A DNA stretch of 64,000 nucleotides from DAIMZI01 sp036734025 (GTDB lineage: Bacteria; Pseudomonadota; Alphaproteobacteria; Rhizobiales; Rhodomicrobiaceae): assembly GCA_036734025.1 (NCBI GenBank), contig DAIMZI010000006.1:56218-120217 (forward strand), given 5' to 3'. Below the pieces are notes generated by a model that saw nothing but the letters and a program-made list of their open reading frames with translations, had not been told where the DNA came from and did no database searches. Shown here in pieces: positions 51,766 through 59,945 of this stretch. Every line of letters starts with the position of its first letter. Position 1 is the stretch's first letter. The position numbers were made by a program, and so were the translations under genes.

Positions 51766-52797
51766 TCACACGGCAGCGCGTGACTTCACCAGGCCGCGAG
51801 TGATCATCGTCTCGGCGATCTGTACCGTGTTCAGCGCCGCGCCCTTGCGCAGATTGTCGGAGACGATCCACATGCTGAGACCATTATCGACGGTCTGGTC
51901 CTCGCGGATGCGCGACACGAAGGTGGCGAAATCGCCGACACATTCGACAGGCGTCACATAACCGCCGTCCTCGTGCTTGTCGATGACCAGCAAGCCGGGC
52001 GCCTCGCGCAGGATTTCGCGGGCTTCATCGGCCGTGATCGGGCGCTCGAATTCGATGTTCACGGCTTCGCTGTGGCCAACGAAGACAGGCACACGCACAC
52101 AGGTCGCGGTCAGCTTGATCTTCGGATCGAGGATCTTCTTGGTCTCGGCGACCATTTTCCATTCCTCGCGCGTCGCGCCATCCTCCATGAAACGGTCGAT
52201 ATGGGGAATGCAGTTGAAGGCGATCTGCTTGGTGAAGATCTTCGGCTCGGGCGTGTCGGTGACGAAAATGCCCTTGGTCTGGTTCCACAACTCGTCCATG
52301 GCGTCCTTGCCCGCGCCCGACACCGACTGGTAGGTCGCCACCACCACGCGCTTGATGCGCGCCGCATCGTGCAGCGGCTTCAATGCGACCACCAGTTGCG
52401 CGGTGGAACAGTTGGGGTTCGCCACGATGTTCTTGCGCGAAAAGCCGACCACCGCCTCGGCGTTGACCTCGGGCACGATCAACGGCACATCCTGGTCATA
52501 ACGCCATGCCGAGGAATTGTCGATGACCACACAGCCCTTGGCGGCGATGCGCGGCGACCAGAGTTTGGACACCTCGCCCCCTGCCGACATCAGCGCGAAG
52601 TCGCATCGGGAAAAATCGAACTGCTCCAGATCCTGGCAGCGCAGGCGCTTGTCGCCGAATGACACTTCCAGCCCCTGCGACCGGCGCGAAGCAATCGCAA
52701 AGACATCGCCGACCGGAAAACCGCGCTCCTCCAGAATGGCGAGCATTTCCCGGCCGACATTTCCTGTGGCGCCAACCACGGCGATATTGTAGCTCAC
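51766..52797 (-). CDS. asd: Aspartate-semialdehyde dehydrogenase
   Basis: Reduces aspartyl phosphate to the semialdehyde for Lys, Met, Thr and diaminopimelate synthesis. The 343-residue protein starts with GTG 52797 (VSYNIAVVGATGNVGREML), with GGAGA upstream. The NADP loop is GATGNVG and the catalytic Cys lies in IVANPNCSTAQLV. TYQSVSGAGKDAM follows. The frame is open 62 codons upstream, but without family similarity. In Hyphomicrobiales asd often lies near leuB, as here. Confidence 0.96.
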   Translation of the reverse strand: MSYNIAVVGATGNVGREMLAILEERGFPVGDVFAIASRRSQGLEVSFGDKRLRCQDLEQFDFSRCDFALMSAGGEVSKLWSPRIAAKGCVVIDNSSAWRYDQDVPLIVPEVNAEAVVGFSRKNIVANPNCSTAQLVVALKPLHDAARIKRVVVATYQSVSGAGKDAMDELWNQTKGIFVTDTPEPKIFTKQIAFNCIPHIDRFMEDGATREEWKMVAETKKILDPKIKLTATCVRVPVFVGHSEAVNIEFERPITADEAREILREAPGLLVIDKHEDGGYVTPVECVGDFATFVSRIREDQTVDNGLSMWIVSDNLRKGAALNTVQIAETMITRGLVKSRAAV

Positions 52798-52844
52798 TGT
52801 TGTTCTCCACACGCTTGCCCGCTTCGAGCCCGCAAATCCACCCC

Positions 52845-52858
52845 GCACAAAATTGTGC
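52845..52858. promoter_or_regulatory. Dyad GCACAA-aa-TTGTGC in the asd/chrA divergent gap
   Basis: A 6-bp dyad with a two-base centre located between the divergent asd and chrA starts (48 bases from asd, 77 from chrA). It has the size and symmetry of a repressor or activator half-site pair. No regulator gene lies next to it. Confidence 0.35.
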
Positions 52859-52934
52859 AAGACATGACCATTTGCGCCATGTAGGCCATTTGCGCGGGAG
52901 TGGCAAGCCTGCCGCAACCAGCGAGGATCCGGCC

Positions 52935-54137
52935 ATGCCGATACGGACACAGATGCGCGCGGTCGCAGAAGTCTTCGGCACATTCTTTATTCTCGGCTGC
53001 ACCTCGTTCGGCGGTCCCGTCGCCCATATCGGCTATTTCCGCGAAGCCTTCGTCACGCGCCGCCGCTGGCTGAGCGATCAGGCCTTTGCCGATATCGTGG
53101 CGATGTGCCAGTTCCTGCCCGGACCGGCGTCAAGCCAGTTTGGCATGGTCGTCGGCCTGATGCGCGCGGGCTATGCCGGAATGATCAGCGCATGGATAGC
53201 CTTCACCCTGCCATCTGCCGTCTTGCTGTTTGCTTTTGCCATCGGGCTCGACAGGTTTGGCGGGCCGGGCGATGCCGGCTGGCTTGACGGGCTGAAAGCC
53301 GCAGCAGCGGCCGTGGTGGCCGTGGCGCTGCTGGGGATGGCGCGCAGCCTGGCGTACGGTGTACAGCGCGGCGCCATCGCCATTGCCGCAACGCTTGGTG
53401 CGCTGCTGCTTCCTTCCGCGATCGCTCAGATGGGCGTCATCATTGCCGGCGGCCTGATCGGTCTTGCACTCATCCGCGATCAGGCCGGCAACGGCGTGGG
53501 GGCGGACGAGCCGCTCGAGGTTCATGTCAATCCAATCGTCTCGACGCTCTCGCTCATCGTCTTCGCGGTGCTGCTGTTCGGGCTGCCGTTTGCCGTGCTG
53601 GGTGGGGCGGACGGACTTGTCGATCTGTTCCACCGCTTCTACAAGGCTGGAGCGCTGGTGTTCGGTGGCGGACACGTCGTCCTGCCGCTCCTGCAGGGCG
53701 AGATCGTCGATCCGGGGCTGGTCGACCGCGATTTCTTCCTCGCCGGATATGGCGCCGCGCAGGCCGTGCCCGGCCCGCTGTTCACGATCGCGACCTATCT
53801 CGGGGCGGGCGCAAGCAGCGCTCCCAGTCCGATCATCGGCGCGCTGGTAGCCACAGCGGCCATTTTCCTGCCCGGTGCGCTTCTGGTGCTGGGCGTGCTG
53901 CCGATCTGGGCGCGACTGCGAACAAACCCCGCGGCGCGGCGCGTCCTTTCAGGCGTGAATGCTGCGGTCGTCGGGCTGCTGGCGGCCGCATTCTATGATC
54001 CGGTGCTGCTACAGGGCGTCCGCGAGCCGGTCGCAGCACTCATCGCAGCGGCCGGCTTTCTCGCCCTTCATGTCTGGAAAATGCCGCCGTGGGCGGTCGT
54101 GGCAGCTGCGGCCTTGTCGGGGGCGATCGCGCTTTGA
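52935..54137 (+). CDS. chrA: Chromate transporter, long-chain CHR family
   Basis: A 400-residue inner-membrane anion transporter exporting chromate in characterised members. Two homologous halves are visible: CHR domain 1 has SFGGPVAHIGYFREAF and CQFLPGPASSQFGM; domain 2 has ALVFGGGHVVLPLLQGE and AAQAVPGPLFTIATYLGA. About ten transmembrane helices. The start ATG 52935 is preceded by CGAGGATCC. It is divergent from asd, and no chrB regulator is nearby. Confidence 0.93.
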   Translation: MPIRTQMRAVAEVFGTFFILGCTSFGGPVAHIGYFREAFVTRRRWLSDQAFADIVAMCQFLPGPASSQFGMVVGLMRAGYAGMISAWIAFTLPSAVLLFAFAIGLDRFGGPGDAGWLDGLKAAAAAVVAVALLGMARSLAYGVQRGAIAIAATLGALLLPSAIAQMGVIIAGGLIGLALIRDQAGNGVGADEPLEVHVNPIVSTLSLIVFAVLLFGLPFAVLGGADGLVDLFHRFYKAGALVFGGGHVVLPLLQGEIVDPGLVDRDFFLAGYGAAQAVPGPLFTIATYLGAGASSAPSPIIGALVATAAIFLPGALLVLGVLPIWARLRTNPAARRVLSGVNAAVVGLLAAAFYDPVLLQGVREPVAALIAAAGFLALHVWKMPPWAVVAAAALSGAIAL

Positions 54138-54177
54138 GCGCACCAGTTCGAGCGCTCGCAGGCCACCGACGCGCGGC

Positions 54178-55026
54178 TCATCCGTCGCTGAGCAGCCGGC
54201 CGCAAAGCCAGAATTCGCCCTGAACGATCATTTTCGGATTGAGCGGCTGATCAGAGCCGGCAAGCTGCGAGCGGTGCGCGACCACGTCGATCGTGCCGCC
54301 GAGCGTTTCGACCAGAGCCCAGCAGAAATCCTGGCCCGTCACCGGATTGGTGCGAATTTCGGAGCGCTGGACGACGCCGCTCAGGAAGGCGCGCGACGGC
54401 GCGTTGAAACCCGGCTGGTCGGGGTCGTGAAACACCGGCTGATCGCTCTGATCATCGAGCGGGGTGAACAGTCCACTGGCGAAGAACGACTTGGGCGAGA
54501 AGCGGACTTCCTGATCCTTCTGCGCCCTGGTGAAGGCGGCTTCATCGTCGAAGGCGGCGATATCATGAGCAAAAGCGGTAATCTGCGCATCGGAATTGAA
54601 CGGCGCGACCCGGTTGGCCAGGCAGGCGAAATCAACCACGTCGAACAGGGCGACCGTGGTGCATTCATGCATTTCCTCGCCCGGTTCGATCTCGGCGAAG
54701 ATGGCGCCTTCAAAAGCGTTGTCAAGCGGGCGGCGCTTTATGGCGATGGCGCGGATCGGTATGCGCCCTTCGCCGGCAAAGAATGGCGTGACGCCGACGA
54801 TGCTGAGCGTGTCCTCGGCCCCGGCGCTTTCCGCGCCGGCACTGTCGCGGCGAGCCTTCTGCATATGGATCCAGAGTTCGGAACCCGCTTCGGTATGCCA
54901 CCGATAATAATAGCCGGGACGGCATTCGAGTGATTCGGCTCTGTCCTCGGGCAAGCCGCCGATCAGGCTGGCAAGCTCTTCAGAAGAACTGGTCTGAAAG
55001 CCGATGATGCTGAAATGATCCGTCAT
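54178..55026 (-). CDS. Conserved hypothetical protein
   Basis: A 282-residue acidic, soluble protein that I do not recognise. No signal peptide or transmembrane segment. The N-terminal part is built of short strands with aromatic residues (CRPGYYYRWHTEAGSELWIHM). The C-terminal part (about 205-280) reads SGVVQRSEIRTNPVTGQDF, then WALVETLGGTIDVV and a strand-rich tail, suggesting a beta-barrel or OB-like domain (a guess). Codon use matches neighbours. Convergent with chrA, with a 40-base gap. Confidence 0.72.
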   Translation of the reverse strand: MTDHFSIIGFQTSSSEELASLIGGLPEDRAESLECRPGYYYRWHTEAGSELWIHMQKARRDSAGAESAGAEDTLSIVGVTPFFAGEGRIPIRAIAIKRRPLDNAFEGAIFAEIEPGEEMHECTTVALFDVVDFACLANRVAPFNSDAQITAFAHDIAAFDDEAAFTRAQKDQEVRFSPKSFFASGLFTPLDDQSDQPVFHDPDQPGFNAPSRAFLSGVVQRSEIRTNPVTGQDFCWALVETLGGTIDVVAHRSQLAGSDQPLNPKMIVQGEFWLCGRLLSDG

Positions 55027-55278
55027 GTCCCCACTTTAAGCCCTCAGCCGGGTCTCCCTTTCGCATCTGCTCATTGCCGTCCGGCCGAGCAGAAGGCTAA
55101 CCCGCAAGGGGCATCGCCACTGCTTGACATCCCATCTCGACGGCAATTCATCAAACCCTGCACGACACCGCGCGGAAAAACTACGGCCCAGGATAAACTA
55201 CCCCGGCATTTCTGCGCTTTTCCACGACAATTACCTAGTTATTACGAAAAATTGAGGCTAATCCAAGCGGCCTTCGAG

Positions 55279-56450
55279 TCAGGCGGACGCGCGTTCCAGT
55301 GCATCGACAATCGCAGTTCCCATCTCCTGAGTGCTGACGCGGGTCATCCCGGGCTGCATGATGTCCGCGCTGCGCACCCCATGGTCGAGCACCGCGGCAA
55401 TCGCGCCTTCGAGCCTGTCCGCCAACGCGCCCAGCGAAAATGAATAGCGCAGCATCATTGCAAAACTGGCGATCGTCGCGATCGGGTTGGCGACACCCTT
55501 GCCGGCAATGTCGGGTGCGCTGCCGTGCACTGGCTCATACATTGCGGGCCTGCGACCCGTTTCATCTGCTTCGCCCAGCGACGCGGACGGCAACATGCCG
55601 AGTGATCCGGTCAGCATAGACGCTTCATCAGATAGTATATCACCAAATAGGTTGTCCGTCACGATCACATCGAACTGCTTGGGCCAGCGCACGAGCTGCA
55701 TCGCACAATTGTCCGCAAGTATATGATTTAATTCGACATCACTGAATTCTGCGCGGTGCAGATCGCCGACCACCTGATGCCAGAGCACCCCCGACTTCAT
55801 GACATTGCGCTTTTCCGCAGACGTCACTTTGTTGCCCCGCTTGCGCGCCAGGTCGAACGCAACTCGCGCGATCCGCTCGATTTCTCCGGTTGTGTAAAGC
55901 TGGGTGTCCACGGCGCGGCGCTGGCCGTCTTCAAGCGTCACGATTTCCTTGGGCTCGCCGAAATAGACCCCNNNNNNNNNNGCTCGCCTCCGGGCAGATC
56001 GAAAATGCCGCGCGGCTCGCCGAAATAGACCCCGCCGGTAAGCTCGCGCACGATCATGATGTCGAGCCCCTCGACGACCTCGCGCTTCAGGCTGGAGGCA
56101 TCAGCGAGCGCGCGATAGCAGATCGCCGGGCGCAGATTGGCGAACAGTCCCATATCCTTGCGCAGGCGCAAAAGGCCGGCCTCGGGCCTCTTTTCATAGG
56201 CCACATTGTCCCATTTCGGCCCGCCGACCGCACCGAGGATGACCGCATCGGCGCTGAGCGCGCGCGCCATCGCCGCATCGGAGATCGCCTCGCCGTGGGC
56301 GTCATAGGCGCACCCCCCCACTAGGTCTTCCTCGATGTTGAAGCTTACGTCGCCGCGGGCGCTGAACCAGTCAGCGACCTTCCTCAGCTCGGCCATGACC
56401 TCAGGACCGATACCATCGCCGGGCAGCAGCAGCAGATTGTATGTTGCCAT
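55279..56450 (-). CDS. leuB: 3-isopropylmalate dehydrogenase, interrupted by an assembly gap
   Basis: Oxidative decarboxylase of leucine synthesis. The N-terminal half (56450 inward) starts MATYNLLLLPGDGIGPEVM and contains AVGGPKWDNV and VRELTGGVYFGEPRG. The C-terminal half (55971-55279) contains VTSAEKRNVMKSG, VTDNLFGDILSDEASM and VHGSAPDIAGKG. Ten Ns (55972-55981) put the halves out of frame. A 20-bp sequence flanks the gap on both sides (55952-55971 and 56014-56033). Joining at that overlap gives an intact 369-residue gene. This is an assembly break, not evidence of a pseudogene. Confidence 0.93.
55972..55981. other. Assembly gap (10 N)
   Basis: Ten ambiguous bases inside leuB. The sequence just right of the gap (55982-56013) encodes an alternative LeuB segment (PRGIFDLPGGE) that competes with the segment left of the gap (PKEIVTLEDGQ), so the two contig ends do not represent one continuous sequence. 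Confidence 0.98.
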
Positions 56451-56649
56451 CGCTTAACATCGCCATTTGTTGTTGTCGGGTGCCTTAATGGCAGGCAAGT
56501 GCTAGCCGCTCGGCAAGACCGAGGCAAGCGCAGTGTCGCGCGTGATGTGCCGGTAATTGGGGATAGTGCGAATTGGCGCTGGCATTTTCGCGCCATCTTC
56601 AATGGGATTGCAGCGGGTAGACGAGCAGTCTCAGGAGAGGGCAAGCCAG

Positions 56650-57078
56650 ATGCGACTAACCGTAGCCGTCATTCTCACGATCTTCGCGCTTTTGCTGTTC
56701 AACCTCGCGGTCTTCACGTCGCAATTCGTGATACCGCACCTTGCCGGACAGACGGTCATCGCCGCGAGCGAAAGCGCGGTTCGCGCCTCGTTGCCACTGG
56801 CTTCGCTGGTGCTCGCCTTCCTGCTTGGCTGGGTGTGGCGTCCGTCCGCACGCCGGCTGCGCAGGGACGACGCCAAATCCGCTCCCCAGCCGGGTCAGGA
56901 TGTCGAGGTTGCAGTATTCTGGGGCGTCCTGCCGTGGCTGATCGTTTTCGTCGCGGTGCTGAGCCACATCTTCGCGCGCACCGGCGCTTTTTCCGAACTG
57001 GTGATCCTGCTGACGCAAATCGTCATTGGGGCGATTCTCGGCATGATGATGGCCACTTTCGTCAATCGCTATCGCTGA
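56650..57078 (+). CDS. Small membrane protein, unknown
   Basis: A 142-residue protein with about four hydrophobic segments (residues 4-24, 38-62, 89-108, 113-136) and a short basic/polar loop (RPSARRLRRDDAKSAPQPGQ) in the middle. No known motif. The ATG follows AGGAGAGGGCAAGCCAG. It lies between leuB and another unknown membrane protein, on the same strand as the latter with 179 bases between. Confidence 0.65.
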   Translation: MRLTVAVILTIFALLLFNLAVFTSQFVIPHLAGQTVIAASESAVRASLPLASLVLAFLLGWVWRPSARRLRRDDAKSAPQPGQDVEVAVFWGVLPWLIVFVAVLSHIFARTGAFSELVILLTQIVIGAILGMMMATFVNRYR

Positions 57079-57257
57079 GACCGCCTGAACCGAGCTTTCG
57101 GTGTGCTTTCCGGGCTGCGCCTGGGCGCGATTGCGTGCCTGTGTTGGCCCGCGGCGCTTTTCAGACACAGTGCGACATGTGATTATGCCACTCCAATGAT
57201 GCCAGTCGGATATCCGGCCTGGCTGCAGGAAGCATCTTTTCTGACGGGGGATGGGTG

Positions 57258-59150
57258 ATGGCCGAGACACGAGCGAGCACATTGACGGCCTGGGGCCGCG
57301 TGGTCGATTACCTTTTCGGGCGCAACGCGCTCATCGGCGTGGCCTCCTTGATGCTGCTGGTGATTTCGGGGTATGCCACCTGGATCGGCATGAGCGATTT
57401 CATCATCGGTGTTCAGGCCACCGACGCGGTTGACCAGAGCCGCGAGATCGTCGGCCTGTCGATCACCAACGAAATCCTCATCGCCGTTGTCGTCATCACC
57501 CTCACCTTCCTGATGTGGCTGGCCCTGCGCGAAACCTTTGGCGCCCAGCGCCGCATCAGCGAGCGGCTGATCACCTTTCCGCTTTATGTCTTCCTTTTGC
57601 TGTGGTCGGTTGGCTTCGGCTACGGCTTCTGGTGGAGCCTCATCGCCGGCGCAGAAGCCACGCGCACCAGCCTTGCCGCATTGCAGGAAGATGCGCGCGA
57701 TGCCGGCGCCGCTGTCGCTGCGCGGCTTGATGCCGTGCAGTCCCAGCTCGATGGCGTCGTGAGCTGGTCGGAAAGCCAGATGCAGCGCGAGGAGACCACG
57801 GGCGGAAGCTGCGGACAGCCGTCGGGCGCTGGTCGCGGACCGCTTTATGCCGCGCGCCTGAGCGTGCGTGATGGCGTGGCATCCCTTCGCGACGGCATCT
57901 CGCGCAGCTGGATCGCGCCGGTGCGCAGCGAGGTGGACGAGTTGCGCGATCTCGCCTCCGATCTGGGTGGCGGCACCTTCGAGGAACGTCAGCGCGTGTT
58001 CGAGGCGCGGGCGTCAGAAATCCGCGGGCTGGCGCGCAGCATAGCCGCACGCAGCAACGAACTGGGCGCCTCGACGGCCGCGGAAATGCGCGCGCTGGCC
58101 AATGTCGTGTCCATCGAGCCGGGCCGCGCCGGATTTTCATGTTACGATCCTACCCTTGCCCAGCGCCTGCGCCAGGCTGCGGATCAGGCCGACGTGCCGG
58201 TGGTGCTCAACCTGAGCGACGCCGCCTTCACCGAAGGCCCCGCCGGCGTGGCAAATGCCATCAAGAACCTCTGGTCGGCGATTGGCGATGGTCTTGGCCG
58301 CGCCCTGAACTATGTCGGATCGGGCTTTCAATCCCCGTCGCCGGACAGCGCGGATGAGCCCGCGAGCGGCTCGACGATCAGCGGCCGCGACCTGATCGCG
58401 CTGCTCGCAGCGCTCGGCGTGGACCTGGGTCTGCTGGCGCTGATGATCCTGAACCCACCGGCCACCGGCCCGACACGCCGCGACGCTCTGTCTGCGACCC
58501 AGGCGCGGCTGCATCTGCCGACGCTGGCCGTGGTCCGCCAGCTTTCAGCGGCGATCAAGACGGCCATCGCCCGCGCGCCCGGTGCTGATCTGGAATGGGT
58601 CAGGCGTCATTTCATCCACCATGGCGGAGCATCCTATTTCGTCATTCCCAACCTCTACAGTTGTCAGGATGACAAGGAAGAGGAGTTGCGCGCGCTCGCC
58701 ATGAACCAGCTTGCCGGCGTGCTCGATGACCTGAAGCTGATCGTGGCGCTCACGCCGGAGGAATTGAAGCGGTTCGGCGAACAGGAACAGCGCGACAGTC
58801 TGAGCGATCTGTCGCTTTACCGCGACGAGCGGCGCAAGAGCCGGGCCGGGGAGCCGAGCGAGCCGCAAAAGGACATGCCAAGACCGATGCGCAATCACGG
58901 GCTGCTGTCCAAAGCCGAACGCGCGCTCGACATCGCCGGCTGGAGCGATGCGGCCAAGCGTGATGTCGAACTGTTCAAGCTGGTCGACACCGAAGGGCTG
59001 ACACCGCTTCTGACCCTGCTCAACGAGGCGACCCTGGAAGCCGGCGAGAAGGCGGCCGAGGATGATCTTCAAGCCCACAGGGGCCACGAAGAGCGCGGAC
59101 GACTGGAGCCCGTGCGACCCGCACAGATCGAGCACAAGCCCGAGGATTGA
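57258..59150 (+). CDS. Large membrane protein, unknown
   Basis: A 630-residue protein not assigned to a known family. Three N-terminal hydrophobic segments (about residues 25-45, 70-90, 107-131) are followed by a long helical region (about 132-350) containing Cys185 and Cys295. A fourth transmembrane segment (about 378-398, ALLAALGVDLGLLALMILNP) precedes a soluble domain (about 400-600) and an acidic tail. Its layout (three TM, helical region with two cysteines, one TM with an acidic residue, soluble tail) resembles the protein at 922-2046, without clear sequence identity. The start ATG is preceded by GGGGGATGGGTG. Confidence 0.72.
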   Translation: MAETRASTLTAWGRVVDYLFGRNALIGVASLMLLVISGYATWIGMSDFIIGVQATDAVDQSREIVGLSITNEILIAVVVITLTFLMWLALRETFGAQRRISERLITFPLYVFLLLWSVGFGYGFWWSLIAGAEATRTSLAALQEDARDAGAAVAARLDAVQSQLDGVVSWSESQMQREETTGGSCGQPSGAGRGPLYAARLSVRDGVASLRDGISRSWIAPVRSEVDELRDLASDLGGGTFEERQRVFEARASEIRGLARSIAARSNELGASTAAEMRALANVVSIEPGRAGFSCYDPTLAQRLRQAADQADVPVVLNLSDAAFTEGPAGVANAIKNLWSAIGDGLGRALNYVGSGFQSPSPDSADEPASGSTISGRDLIALLAALGVDLGLLALMILNPPATGPTRRDALSATQARLHLPTLAVVRQLSAAIKTAIARAPGADLEWVRRHFIHHGGASYFVIPNLYSCQDDKEEELRALAMNQLAGVLDDLKLIVALTPEELKRFGEQEQRDSLSDLSLYRDERRKSRAGEPSEPQKDMPRPMRNHGLLSKAERALDIAGWSDAAKRDVELFKLVDTEGLTPLLTLLNEATLEAGEKAAEDDLQAHRGHEERGRLEPVRPAQIEHKPED

Positions 59151-59258
59151 TCGCCCGTTCGCGGGCTGGAGAATGCTGGAAAAATCTCGACGCTCCGGGC
59201 ATTCGCAGCGAAGCCCTGATAGACTTCGCGACGTATCGAGAGCGAATCAGGAGAGCCC

Positions 59259-59945
59259 ATGACCTATATCGAGCCCGGACCGATCAATGCCGATCTGAGC
59301 CAGCGCGCCGTCGTGGACAGCAGCGAACTCGACTGGCACCAGTCACCCCAGACCGGTGTCGAGCGCCGGCTGCTGGAGCGCGACGGGGGCGAGGTCGCCC
59401 GCGCCACGAGCATCGTGCGTTATGCCGCCAACAGCCGGTTTGACAGCCACACCCATGGCGGCGGCGAGGAATTCTTCGTCCTCAGCGGCACGTTCTGCGA
59501 CGAAAGCGGTGAATTCCCGGCCGGATTTTACGTCCGCAACCCGCCCGGTAGCAGCCATGCCCCGTTCTCGGTGGAAGGCTGCACCATTTTCGTCAAGCTG
59601 CGCCAGATGCGCCCGCACGGCGAACCGCCCGTCGTCGTCGATACCAACAGCGCAGCCTGGACCAATGCCGATCCGGACCGCGAAATCATCGAACTGTTCG
59701 CCTCGGACGAAACACCCGAGCGCGTCACGCTGGAGAGGCTCGCCCCGGGGTGCGCGCTGCCTGTGCAATCGGTCGAGGGGGGCGAGGAAATCCTCGTGCT
59801 CTCCGGCGTGCTCGAGGATGAGCACGGCGCCTACGCCAAGGGCGTATGGATCCGCAATCCGCAGGGGACATCGCGCGGGCTGAAGAGCGAAGGCGGCTGC
59901 CTGCTGTGGGTCAAGCGCGGCCATCTCGCACCGGCTGCACCGTGA
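59259..59945 (+). CDS. Double cupin (ChrR-like) protein
   Basis: A 228-residue protein with two ChrR-type cupin folds. The first (about 40-115) has the metal motif FDSHTHGGGEEFFVLSG with the HxH pair and Glu. The second (about 150-220) has CALPVQSVEGGEEILVLSG, in which the HxH is replaced by Gln/Ser, so it probably does not bind metal. It lacks the N-terminal anti-sigma zinc domain of true ChrR. The start follows ATCAGGAGAGCCC. Its stop overlaps the ATG of the next gene (TGATG), so the two are coupled. Confidence 0.85.
   Translation: MTYIEPGPINADLSQRAVVDSSELDWHQSPQTGVERRLLERDGGEVARATSIVRYAANSRFDSHTHGGGEEFFVLSGTFCDESGEFPAGFYVRNPPGSSHAPFSVEGCTIFVKLRQMRPHGEPPVVVDTNSAAWTNADPDREIIELFASDETPERVTLERLAPGCALPVQSVEGGEEILVLSGVLEDEHGAYAKGVWIRNPQGTSRGLKSEGGCLLWVKRGHLAPAAP

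Noticed and set aside
55938..56450. Annotating leuB as a pseudogene or frameshift
   Set aside because: The break is caused by the 10-N gap; merging at the 20-bp overlap gives a complete reading frame.
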